NCBI GenBank assembly: GCA_050247075.1
Contig: JBFWUW010000010.1
Span: 1 to 64,000 of the forward strand
Length of the DNA: 64,000 bases
DNA from: JBFWUW01 sp050247075
GTDB lineage: Bacteria; Planctomycetota; Planctomycetia; Pirellulales; JBFWUW01
Direction of reading: 5' to 3'
The notes under the pieces were generated by a model. That model saw only the letters and a program-made list of their open reading frames with translations, searched no databases and was not told the origin of the DNA. Shown here in pieces: positions 44,287-52,485 of this stretch (positions are counted from its first letter, which is position 1; the number at the start of each line of letters is the position of its first letter). The position numbers and the translations under genes were made by a program.

Positions 44287-44808
44287 ATGTTCGCGAGAGC
44301 CAGACAAAATCCCGTTTTGTGGTTGATTGCCGGCGTGGTCATTGGGATGGTTTTATCGGGTTCGTGGCCGCAAGCGCCCTTGCACGCCACGGCTACGGCC
44401 CAGGGCGAAAAGTTCGCCATTGCCACGGGTCCGGTGGATGAAGAAAGCGAGGGAGTCTTTTTCTTGGATTACCTGACCGGCAACCTCAAATGCGCGGTGG
44501 TCAGCCCGCTGACCGGCACCTTTTTGAGCGTTCTGGAAACGAACATTTTGGAAGACATGCAAGTCGATCCGACAAAGAGCCCGCGCTTTCTCATGGTCAC
44601 GGGCAATAATGCCTACCGGCGTCTGGCTGGTGCCCCGCAATGGGCCCTGACCACCTGTTACGTGGCGGAAGTCAACTCCGGCAAGTGCATTGCCTACGGG
44701 GTGCCCTGGGGCCGCCAACGCAATCAGGCGATATCGCCGATCCAAGGACCGCTGATCAAGCTGGATATGTTCATGTTCCGCGATGCGGTCATTCGCGACA
44801 GCCGGTAA
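44287..44808 (+). CDS. small membrane-anchored or secreted hypothetical protein
   Basis: The 173-residue protein has an N-terminal hydrophobic segment (VLWLIAGVVIGMVLSGSW), then a soluble part with DYLTGNLKCAVVSPLTGTF and ALTTCYVAEVNSGKCIAYGV. The pattern is beta-rich with three Cys. No family function is known to me, although similar short proteins are frequent in planctomycetes. ATG 44287 follows AGAGGAGGC, a strong ribosome-binding site. Confidence 0.75.
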   Translation: MFARARQNPVLWLIAGVVIGMVLSGSWPQAPLHATATAQGEKFAIATGPVDEESEGVFFLDYLTGNLKCAVVSPLTGTFLSVLETNILEDMQVDPTKSPRFLMVTGNNAYRRLAGAPQWALTTCYVAEVNSGKCIAYGVPWGRQRNQAISPIQGPLIKLDMFMFRDAVIRDSR

Positions 44809-44841
44809 GCGGCCAAGGCCATAATTTCGATTGTTCGGCGT

Positions 44842-44869
44842 TTGACACACTCCATTCGTGGCCTAGAGT
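44842..44869 (+). promoter_or_regulatory. candidate sigma-70-type promoter for the Flp pilin
   Basis: TTGACA at 44842-44847 and TAGAGT at 44864-44869 are separated by 16 bases, a perfect -35 box and a four-of-six -10 box. The pilin start codon lies 88 bases downstream. Confidence 0.4.
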
Positions 44870-44957
44870 TGTATTATGCCTTGCCTTGGGCCAATGTGCC
44901 GGGCGGGTGCGCAACCTAAACCGCCTGCTATTGCGGGTGCCACCGGAGTGAATTCGC

Positions 44958-45137
44958 ATGAAAATACTGCTGCGTTTCCTCCGGGAAGAGGATGGCCCCA
45001 CGGCCGTGGAGTATGCCGTGATGCTGGCCATGATTCTGATGGCGGCCTTCGTTGCCGTTACGTCGCTGGGCACTTCAACTAGCTCGCTGTGGGGCAACAT
45101 CAACACCCAGACGCAAGCGCAGGGACTGGGCAGCTAG
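44958..45137 (+). CDS. Flp-family type IVb prepilin
   Basis: This gene of only 59 residues has the class IVb cleavage site: a short basic leader ending REEDG, then PTAVEYAVMLAMILMAAFVA with Glu+5 and Tyr+6, and a short hydrophilic tail. Flp pilins are polymerised by Tad machinery and used for tight adherence. The start has CGGAG upstream. No tad or cpa gene is nearby. The stop is 28 bases before the next gene. Confidence 0.92.
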   Translation: MKILLRFLREEDGPTAVEYAVMLAMILMAAFVAVTSLGTSTSSLWGNINTQTQAQGLGS

Positions 45138-45165
45138 CAGCCCTTCAAAGAGCAGGAGTTCCCTC

Positions 45166-45663
45166 TTGAGTCTGATCCATCACCCCGCCTTGCACGACTC
45201 TTCATACCCGCCCGCGCATGGGCCGGTGCTGTTATTGAGTTGCATGGATCCGCGGCTGTTGGATGATACCGTGGAGTTCATGAACCACGACAATTTGTGC
45301 AACCGCTACGACCATGTCATTCTGGCTGGGGCGGCGTTAGGCGCGCTGGGGGGCTGCAATAAGAAGTACTCGCATTGGAAGAAGACCTTCTTCGACCACC
45401 TGGCCGGCGCATGTGAGTTGCACGCTATTGAAGAGGTTTACATTCTCGAACACCGCGGCTGTGGCGCGTACCACAAAATATTCAAGGTCGCTCCCCCTTT
45501 TGGTGACTCTCAAGAAGACCAGGCCGAAGAGGCCGCTTGCCACCTTGAGTACGCCAAAAAGCTGGAAGTTGAAATCGTAAAATGGGGCCGGCAGCACCAC
45601 CGCAAGTTGAAGGTGAAGTCGTTCTTGATGGACCTGCGCGGCAGGGTTTCCTTTTTGGTGTAG
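45166..45663 (+). CDS. beta-carbonic-anhydrase-like zinc protein
   Basis: The 165-residue protein has the beta-CA metal-ligand pattern Cys26 in SCMDPR (with the usual Asp28 and Arg30), His96 and Cys99 in EHRGCG. It is shorter than most beta-CAs (about 200-220) and lacks much of the C-terminus, so it could be a CA-like protein of different function. The start is TTG 45166, with AGGAG eight bases upstream; the longer frame to 45052 overlaps the pilin gene and is rejected. Confidence 0.82.
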   Translation: MSLIHHPALHDSSYPPAHGPVLLLSCMDPRLLDDTVEFMNHDNLCNRYDHVILAGAALGALGGCNKKYSHWKKTFFDHLAGACELHAIEEVYILEHRGCGAYHKIFKVAPPFGDSQEDQAEEAACHLEYAKKLEVEIVKWGRQHHRKLKVKSFLMDLRGRVSFLV

Positions 45664-45673
45664 CGCATTGCAC

Positions 45674-45774
45674 TAGGCGAGTCCATCGCCGATGATCGGC
45701 GTAAATGGCCGCGCCCGCCCGATCGGCGTCGGAGACGCCTCCTACAATTTTTGGCGATGGAATCGCCACCTACC
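45674..45774. repeat. dispersed GGCGAT..ATCGCC repeat cluster
   Basis: Three related arms: 45674-45693 (GGCGAGTCCATCGCCGAT), 45721-45745 (GATCGGCGTC..CGCCTCCTAC) and 45752-45774 (TGGCGATGGAATCGCC). They can pair in alternative hairpins and lie between convergent genes. Confidence 0.7.
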
Positions 45775-45780
45775 AGGCCG

Positions 45781-47685
45781 CTACTTGAACCGCTTCTTCA
45801 GTTCGGCATCGACTTCGCTGATGTGGATGTTGCGATTAAGGACCTTGCCATCCTTGTCGATCAGCATCATCGTCGGAAAGGTCAGAATGCCCAGCGATGT
45901 GGCGGGCCGTCCATCCAGGCTGCCCGGTTCGTAGACTTGCGGCCAGTTGATCCGGTTCTTCACTACAAAGTCCTTGAATCCCTTCTCGTCGGCATCCAGG
46001 CCCACGCCAATTGGTGTGAAGCCTTGCTTGGCATACAGCGTGGCAAGCTGCTTGAGAGTTGCCAGGTCGGCCACGCAGGGGGGACTGTTGCTAGCCCAGA
46101 AGTGCAGCAGCACGACTTTGCCCTTAAGTGTCCGCAAATCGACCTTGCCCCCCCCTAGCAGCGTGCCGCTGAAGTCGAGCTGTTTGCCCACCGATTCCAG
46201 ACGCCGCTTGGCCCCCTGGGCTTTTTGGGCCGGCAAGGAATTGGGAAAGCTCTCGGCGATCTTATTGTACCACTTGATGGCGTCTTCTTCCTGGCCCGAC
46301 ATTTCTTGGGCAATGGCCAACTGCAGCATGGCGTCGGAAGCCTCGGAACCGTTGGGGTAGTCCTTGACGAACTTCTCCAGGCTATCGAGCCACTTCGATT
46401 GCACGCGAGGAAAGTCGGCCTTGGGGTCAATCATGGCCTGGTTGTATTCCGCCGACATGTGCCGGAAGTTGAAATAGCTGGCCAGTTCTCCGCCGGGTTT
46501 GTCGGCCTCCATTTTGTCGGCCAGCGTTTTGAGCTTGGTAACGGCGGCGGAGTTGCCGGTCATCTGGGCCACCGCGGTCCAGGTGTCGGCGACTTGCCGC
46601 AGCCACTGGGCGCGTTCCTCGGGGCTGGCGGCTTCGTCGGCCAATTGCTCCAGCAGTTCCGCGCGTTTCGTGCTGTATTTGGCAAAGGCGTCTGGCGAGG
46701 TATCTTGCCCGCCGGCGCGGTCGATTTTTTCCAATTCGGCCAGCAGTTCTTGCGTCTTGCCTCCGCCGCTTTCCGGCACATCGGGACGCATCGCCGAGGG
46801 CGACTTGAAGAAGTAGCCGGCACCAGCGACTTCCGTCTTGCCTTCCTCTAACAGTTGTGGAGGCGCGATAACGCGCCAGGTGTCTCCCACGCGCAGCAGC
46901 GTGCCGACCAACACCTGGCTGGCCTTGCCCGCCGTATCCACGACCGCGGTGACATTCTCGTACACCAACAGATCCTTGGTCGAGCCGTCGCTGCCAGTCG
47001 GCACAATGCCGGGGCGCGTGCCGCCAAAGTGCATCCAGTTGCTCTTTTCATTCAGCGACTTCTGTTCCGCCATGATCTTTTTGAAACCGGCCGGCGCGGC
47101 CTTGAGTAGTGCCGCCAGATCCTTGTTGCGGTCCTCGCCTTGTCCCAATTGGTTGAGTTCGTCGGCGGAGAGCAGCACGTTGAGGAAGCGATCGACATCC
47201 TTGTCGGCCAGGGCGTGGACCACTTCCGCGGTGACTTCCTCGGCGGAGATCTCTTGCCAGGCATCGATCTGGCCATCCTCGTTTTTATCCAGGCCAAACC
47301 GCGAACCGGCCGTGTTAAGCCAGCGGTACTGGTCGGCCTTGCCGTTGAAGTTGGCATCGACATCGCGGTAGACCTCGATGCCGTCCTGAAAATACGACCA
47401 GCGATCGACGACGTTGTCGTTGTTGGTGTCAACAAACATCCGCAGCACTTGCCCCGCGGCATCGCGGACGACCCAACCGGTCTGGCCGCCGAGTTTGTCG
47501 GCCTTGATCGTACACTTGGCAATGTCCGCGGCGTCGGGTTTGTCAAAGGCGACCCGCTTCTGCACGGGAACCAACCCCAGCGCGTCTTGCACGCTGGGGG
47601 TTGCCGCGTGGGCGGCCGCCGATCCAAACACGCCCGCCGCCACGACGGCCGCCAGCCAATTACGCTTTGCAAAGTCGAATCGCAT
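45781..47685 (-). CDS. exported redoxin-domain protein with EF-hand-like repeats, first redox Cys missing
   Basis: The 634-residue protein has a signal peptide (WLAAVVAAGVFGSAAAHAA). It then carries EF-hand-like acidic loops (DTNNDNVVDRW, DANFNGKADQYRW, DKNEDGQIDAWQ), a long helical region with tetratricopeptide-like segments, and a C-terminal TlpA/AhpC-TSA-like thioredoxin fold (GKVVLLHFWASNSPPC, LTFPTMMLIDKDG). The active-site motif, normally WCxxC, is NSPPC at about 533-537, so the first Cys is Ser and only one Cys remains. The cis-Pro is kept. This argues against ordinary disulfide exchange. The start could be 47685 or 47691. Confidence 0.85.
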   Translation of the reverse strand: MRFDFAKRNWLAAVVAAGVFGSAAAHAATPSVQDALGLVPVQKRVAFDKPDAADIAKCTIKADKLGGQTGWVVRDAAGQVLRMFVDTNNDNVVDRWSYFQDGIEVYRDVDANFNGKADQYRWLNTAGSRFGLDKNEDGQIDAWQEISAEEVTAEVVHALADKDVDRFLNVLLSADELNQLGQGEDRNKDLAALLKAAPAGFKKIMAEQKSLNEKSNWMHFGGTRPGIVPTGSDGSTKDLLVYENVTAVVDTAGKASQVLVGTLLRVGDTWRVIAPPQLLEEGKTEVAGAGYFFKSPSAMRPDVPESGGGKTQELLAELEKIDRAGGQDTSPDAFAKYSTKRAELLEQLADEAASPEERAQWLRQVADTWTAVAQMTGNSAAVTKLKTLADKMEADKPGGELASYFNFRHMSAEYNQAMIDPKADFPRVQSKWLDSLEKFVKDYPNGSEASDAMLQLAIAQEMSGQEEDAIKWYNKIAESFPNSLPAQKAQGAKRRLESVGKQLDFSGTLLGGGKVDLRTLKGKVVLLHFWASNSPPCVADLATLKQLATLYAKQGFTPIGVGLDADEKGFKDFVVKNRINWPQVYEPGSLDGRPATSLGILTFPTMMLIDKDGKVLNRNIHISEVDAELKKRFK

Positions 47686-48214
47686 CGCCATTTTCCCTCT
47701 GCGGATAGTTGCTTGAGCGCGCATGCCACGGCGCAATACCACAATCGGCCTTGCCGGGCCGAGCCTAAATTCCTTTTAGCGATTTTTTCGTGGCGGGTAG
47801 GTAGAGAAACCGTAACCGCGAAAGCAGCGGTGGAACCGCTGGCGGTGCAAGCTGCGGCCTGTACGGCCATCACAAATCAGCCCAGGGCAGAGCGCGGCGG
47901 CGAATGTCGTTTGTCGCCGTTGGAAGATGGCTCCTATCGACGCCTTTACTCAAACTCAAAAAACGCGAAGGCGAAGGGCTTTGGGAGAACCACGAATCGA
48001 ACGAATCTAACGAATAGGAATCCGATGGAATGACTTTTCGAGGTCGCCGCCCGTCCTTCTCCTTCCGAGCATTGGTTCCAATGGGGAGATTCATTCGTAG
48101 GATTCGTTTGATTCGTGGTTCTCCTCCCGGCGACGTGCGCGGCATCCGCCGGGCTTGTGTGCCCTTCGTGGAACGCGGATCGGCGACGTCGGGAGACGGC
48201 TCCTACATTCGCCT
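47686..48214. other. 530-bp spacer filled with dispersed repeats
   Basis: No gene is seen. It contains a 36-base exact duplicate of the next gene's 3' end (47941-47976 and 48210-48245), an inverted pair of CGAAT-rich repeats (47986-48039 and 48090-48124) and GCCGTCTCCCGACGGC-type units (about 47910-47935, 48183-48206). Confidence 0.7.
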
Positions 48215-49870
48215 TTACTCAAACTCAAAAAACGCGAAGGCGAAGTGGATGGCGAGCACGAGCAGCGTGGCCCACAAGATGGTGGTGGTGATGCCGCTAC
48301 TGACATCGCTCGTCGAGTACTTGGGCCGCATCCCTCGGCTGTACGAGATGGCCGCCATGCCGACCGCGCAGGCCAGCGTCTTGGCTAGCAGCCAGCCGCT
48401 CCCCTTGTAGTACCAATGGTCGGGCAACAGCAGTTCCCGCGAGAAATGCGATTCCCAAAAAATGGGGCCCAGTCCCGGATGCGTCCCCGCGAAGACCAGC
48501 ATGCTGGCCGCCCGAGCGGTCAGAAAGGCGATGCCGACCAGAAAGGGCGTACCCAACAAAAAAGCGTAGAGGATGCCGGTCCCCAGGTAGCGGCCGGGAG
48601 GGGCGCGCAGCGTGCGGAGTGCGTCAATCTGCTTTCCGTACACCTTGCCCCCCACGTCCGAGGCCACGGCGGCTCCGCTGCGGGCCGCCACCAAGATCGT
48701 CGCCAGCAGCGGCACCAACACGCGATACAAGGCAAATCCCACGCCCGACAGCAAGTCCTCGATAATCAGCGGCTCGGTGTAGGAGCTATAGGGCAGATAT
48801 TTGAATGTGAAATAGGTCGACACAAACCCCACGATGGCCCCGGCAATGCCGACGTAGATCCAGGCCGACACGCCGGCCACAAGCCGCAGATAGTGTAAGA
48901 ACATCCGCACGCCCCAGGCGGCACTGCGCCATAGTGGCAGCAGCCTCCACGGCGTGATGGCCAGTGCCTCGAACGCGCGCGAAGTACCCACCATACCGTC
49001 GCCCGCCAGGCGGCGCAGCCGGGCCATAAAACCGCGCGGCACGAATTGAGGGTGGCCGTCGGCCTGGGAGGAGTCGGCGGTTGCCGCGTCCACCCGTTCG
49101 GCGGGCTGGCTGGCGGCGGTTTGTGCTTGCAACAGCGCGGTCAGTCTTGGCCAGTCCGCCCGAGGGACTTCGACCAGCGCGGCGGCGCGCTGGTCGAACA
49201 GGTAGATTTTATCGGCGATTCGCGATAAGGCCGCGTGGTCATGCGTGACGATGATCGAAGTCCGGCCGTGGCAACTGTGGGTCGATTGAATCAGCCGGGC
49301 AACCTGTTCGCTGGTGGCCGCATCGAGGCCCGATGTCGGTTCATCGTAGAGCAGCACATCGGGGTTGTAGGCCAACGCCCGGGCGATGGCCACGCGCTGC
49401 CGCTGCCCGCCACTCAGCGAGGAGGTTCGCACGCCGCTGGGAACACGCAGGTCGGCTAGCCATTCGTCGGGCCGCAAATAGGCATCGACATGGCCGCCGC
49501 GGCGTCCGTGGGCCTGGGCGAAACGAACATTGTCCAAAGGTGATAATTCATCGAACAGGGCAAAGTTTTGAAATACCACGCCGACCGTTCGCCCGCTCTC
49601 ATGGGCGGGCCGGCCATCCAGCAAGATCACTCCATCGGCCGAGGTTTCCTCGCCATCGGCCGGCATCAATCCGCACAGCGCCCGCAAGAAGAGCGACTTT
49701 CCGGCACCGCTTCCTCCCACGATCAGCGTCACCTGGCCCGCTTCAAACCGCGCGCTAGCGCCATCCAACAAGGTCCGCTTGCCGGCTCGCAGCATGAAAT
49801 CGCGCACCTCGACACTTGCGCCCGAGGTAGCGGCGGGAGCCGCGGTTTCAGTGCTGGTCGTCGTGGCCAC
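48215..49870 (-). CDS. ABC ATPase fused to MlaE-type permease
   Basis: The 551-residue protein joins an ABC ATPase (Walker A GGSGAGKS at about 52-59, FQNFALFDELSPLDNVR, signature SLSGGQRQRVAIARAL, Walker B VLLYDEPTSGLD) to a MlaE/YrbE-like membrane domain (VLVPLLATILVAARSGAAVA, SDVGGKVYGKQIDALRTL). MlaFE normally are two proteins of the Mla lipid transporter; here they form one chain. The start is GTG 49870, overlapping the upstream gene by 23 bases; a long frame reaching 50287 is a shadow of that gene. The last residues, FAFAFFEFE, are encoded by a dispersed repeat. Confidence 0.88.
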   Translation of the reverse strand: MATTTSTETAAPAATSGASVEVRDFMLRAGKRTLLDGASARFEAGQVTLIVGGSGAGKSLFLRALCGLMPADGEETSADGVILLDGRPAHESGRTVGVVFQNFALFDELSPLDNVRFAQAHGRRGGHVDAYLRPDEWLADLRVPSGVRTSSLSGGQRQRVAIARALAYNPDVLLYDEPTSGLDAATSEQVARLIQSTHSCHGRTSIIVTHDHAALSRIADKIYLFDQRAAALVEVPRADWPRLTALLQAQTAASQPAERVDAATADSSQADGHPQFVPRGFMARLRRLAGDGMVGTSRAFEALAITPWRLLPLWRSAAWGVRMFLHYLRLVAGVSAWIYVGIAGAIVGFVSTYFTFKYLPYSSYTEPLIIEDLLSGVGFALYRVLVPLLATILVAARSGAAVASDVGGKVYGKQIDALRTLRAPPGRYLGTGILYAFLLGTPFLVGIAFLTARAASMLVFAGTHPGLGPIFWESHFSRELLLPDHWYYKGSGWLLAKTLACAVGMAAISYSRGMRPKYSTSDVSSGITTTILWATLLVLAIHFAFAFFEFE

Positions 49871-51212
49871 GCTGGGCTCGCAGTTGGATGAAAGGGTGGG
49901 CCGGCGAACCACTGGCCGTTTGCACCCGCATGACCAGGTTGCGCCGCGGTTTGGAATTGGCCAGGTCGCCCGGCTGCAGCAAGAACCAACGGCGGTCCTT
50001 GCCCAAAATCTGGTTCCGCAAGACCTGGGCGAATTCGGGCGTAACGCCGCCGTGCTTGGTTCCAAAGATGCGGTCGGCACTGCGGCGCAACACCGGCTCA
50101 AAGCGTTCGCCGACCAGCTTGGCGGCATCCTGCGCCGCGGGGCTGGTCCAGTTGTTAATAATGGCCTGGTGCATCCGCGGGTTGTCGATGACGACTTCGT
50201 CGGCGATTGTCCGCAGGATGCGGGTGAATTCCGGATCGCCCACGATTTGCCGCACGACGCGGTCAACCGTGTCGCGGACGCGCTCATTTTCGGCGGCGTC
50301 TTGCACGGTTTCTTGCACGATCCGCACGAAGTCGTCGGCGTGGGCCACCAAGATCGGTTCGACTTCGCGCTGCAAGAAACGCTCCCACTCTTTCCTGGTC
50401 AGTTCGGCCTTGGGCAAAACTGTCTTGTCGACGGCGATCCGCCAGCCAAACCGCCATAGCGAAACTCGCCGCCAGATCTCATGTCCGACCTCGTTCAGGG
50501 CTGGCTCGGCCCGTTTTTGCAGAATCGGCAGAATCTCTTCCTGGGCCAGCGGCAGAAGTTCTTTCTCGACGATTTCGGTCTGGTACTTTCGCCCGAGCGC
50601 GTTCAATTCCTCGGTATGCCGGGCCAAGGCAGGGGGCAGATCTTTCTCGGCCACGCGGACGACATCGCGCAATGTGTTTTCAATAACGGGACTGAAGGCC
50701 GCCAATATCTCGCGGTGGTGGTCGCGCCAGGTCTGTTCCAGGTCTTCCAGGATTTCATCCCGGCGCTGCGGCGTGACCAACGTCTCAAACACGTCGGGGA
50801 GCGACTGCGAGGCTACGTGGTAGGTCACGTAGGAATCGGGACCGTGGGGGAGCGATGTGGTGAACAGCAGCACCTGGGCTTGCGGCGCAGTCCCCCAGGT
50901 TCGCGGCAAGGTCTTGCCATCTTTCGACAGAGAGCGGACTTCGCCAACTTGCCGGATAGCGCCGTTGGCCTCTTGGACAAACAAGGGGTCGCCCACGGCG
51001 GCTTCGGTTCGGGGCGGAAGCTCTAGCGTCAAGGTTTGGCGCGGTTCCGTCCAGTAATCCCACAGCCGGGGGACCACACGCTGGTTCAATTTGCCGCCGG
51101 CCATGCGTTGATCGACTACCCACCACACGCCGACCAGAATTCCGGCCCAGGCCAACATGCCGGCCAGAATCCGGGCATTTCGCGGCGATACGATGGTGGA
51201 TGGTTGAGACAT
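49848..51212 (-). CDS. membrane-anchored MCE-like (MlaD-type) protein, divergent
   Basis: The 454-residue protein has one N-terminal transmembrane segment (about 13-33), a short beta-rich domain at roughly 58-135 with an MCE-like feel (LELPPRTEAAVGDPLFVQEA, QVGEVRSL), and then about 280 residues of helix with coiled-coil character. In MlaD the MCE domain binds lipid and is anchored next to MlaE. Position and coupling with an ATPase-MlaE fusion support this assignment, but the domain is too divergent to call firmly. The start is ATG 51212; an upstream TTG at 51218 is possible. Confidence 0.65.
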   Translation of the reverse strand: MSQPSTIVSPRNARILAGMLAWAGILVGVWWVVDQRMAGGKLNQRVVPRLWDYWTEPRQTLTLELPPRTEAAVGDPLFVQEANGAIRQVGEVRSLSKDGKTLPRTWGTAPQAQVLLFTTSLPHGPDSYVTYHVASQSLPDVFETLVTPQRRDEILEDLEQTWRDHHREILAAFSPVIENTLRDVVRVAEKDLPPALARHTEELNALGRKYQTEIVEKELLPLAQEEILPILQKRAEPALNEVGHEIWRRVSLWRFGWRIAVDKTVLPKAELTRKEWERFLQREVEPILVAHADDFVRIVQETVQDAAENERVRDTVDRVVRQIVGDPEFTRILRTIADEVVIDNPRMHQAIINNWTSPAAQDAAKLVGERFEPVLRRSADRIFGTKHGGVTPEFAQVLRNQILGKDRRWFLLQPGDLANSKPRRNLVMRVQTASGSPAHPFIQLRAQRGHDDQH

Positions 51213-51632
51213 GGCCAATCTTTCGTTTCAACGACAACGGCGTGTGCCGTCTCGCGTGGACCGCCCGCTGGGCGGCGCAAGCGGTGCCATGAGCAAGTTA
51301 GCCGATTCCTCGAAATGGGGGCAGACCGATCGGAACTGTCGCCCGATGCTTGCATCGTACACATTCATAAGGCGTGAGGCACGCCACCGTATCACGAAGG
51401 CTTGGGCTGGGAATCGCCGGGAATGTCCGTAAGGCATTTCATCCAAGCGATTTACGACGATAGTGTTGAGGGTGGGCTACACTCTCAAGATTGTCTTGCC
51501 GCCGGCAGGCCATCGTGACTATCATGCCACCGCAAGCTGCCCCTGTTGCGCAGGGGGCGTATACTTAAGAGGGCACCGGCGGCGAGCAAGTCGTAATGTC
51601 GCTATCCATTCAACTCGCGAGAAAGTCTGCCC
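51213..51632. other. divergent 420-bp intergenic region, no gene seen
   Basis: It lies between the MCE-like gene (minus) and the coiled-coil membrane gene (plus). Short open frames lack motifs. It must hold promoters in both directions; no clear repeat or box was recognised. Confidence 0.5.
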
Positions 51633-52460
51633 GTGGCTGCTAGTTCACCTCCACCCGCTCCGGGCAAAGGGCCCGGCATTGTCGGCACGCTCGACTCGGT
51701 CAGCCATTTTCTGCGCTCCATCGTGGCGATGTTTGTGGCGGCTGTCGTGGGTGCGGCGGGCTACCTGGGCTACAACACCTACTTTGAAAATGAACTCAGC
51801 CAGAAAAAGATCGAGGAGCTGAGCCAGGAGTTGGAGACCTCCAAGCGCGACTTGGAAATCTCGCAACGCGAGGTGGAACGGCTGAATACGGCCATGCGGC
51901 TGCTGAAGGTCGATCACCGGCTGGCCCAATTGCGTTTCGTCAAGCAAGAACGGACCGTGCCGGGGGACGACAGCACACTGATGACCACGCTAGAGTTTGT
52001 GGAAGTCGATGACGAAGGGCGCGAACTGGAAAAGCCTCGCCGGTTTACGATCCACGGCGACGAAGTTTGGGTCGAGGCGTGGGTGATTTCCTTCCAAGAC
52101 GAATACGTTGAGCAGGGCGACCTGTTGCGGGGAACCTCCATCTGCCTGTTCAAGAGCCTGTTTACCAAGTCGATGCGGGAACGTGACGACTTTCCGCTGG
52201 AAGCGGTTGGCTCGCGGCCGGCGGCCTACAGCCGCGGTAGTGAAATGTCTGACTTGGAACGCGAATTATGGGGCCACTTTTGGGACTATGCCATGGACCC
52301 CGACAAAGCCGAGGCCAAGGGAGTCCGCGTGGCCAACCCCCAGGCCGTGGCCGCCCGGCTGCGCGACGGCTTGCGTTACACCATTGAACTGCGGGCTTCT
52401 GGCGGGTTGAGCGTCAAGCCGGAGATCGTCCCGACCGAGGCTGGTCCCGTCGTCAATTGA
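51633..52460 (+). CDS. membrane protein with coiled coil
   Basis: The 275-residue protein has one transmembrane segment at about 31-50 (IVAMFVAAVVGAAGYLGY), then a coiled coil at about 55-95 (LSQKKIEELSQELETSKRDL) and a mixed soluble domain with no recognised family. It may anchor to the inner membrane with the C-terminal part outside. The start is GTG 51633 with GAGAAAG upstream. Two ligase genes follow closely on the same strand, so it may belong with them. Confidence 0.7.
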   Translation: MAASSPPPAPGKGPGIVGTLDSVSHFLRSIVAMFVAAVVGAAGYLGYNTYFENELSQKKIEELSQELETSKRDLEISQREVERLNTAMRLLKVDHRLAQLRFVKQERTVPGDDSTLMTTLEFVEVDDEGRELEKPRRFTIHGDEVWVEAWVISFQDEYVEQGDLLRGTSICLFKSLFTKSMRERDDFPLEAVGSRPAAYSRGSEMSDLERELWGHFWDYAMDPDKAEAKGVRVANPQAVAARLRDGLRYTIELRASGGLSVKPEIVPTEAGPVVN

Positions 52461-52485
52461 GCGATGGCTTGCAGTTGAGCGATTC

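Noticed and set aside
45052..45165. N-terminal extension of the carbonic-anhydrase-like gene
   Set aside because: It overlaps the Flp pilin gene in another frame; the TTG at 45166 has a good ribosome-binding site.
49871..50287. upstream extension of the ABC-MlaE gene
   Set aside because: The residues show no ABC similarity and lie inside the MCE-like gene; the GTG at 49870 gives the proper start.
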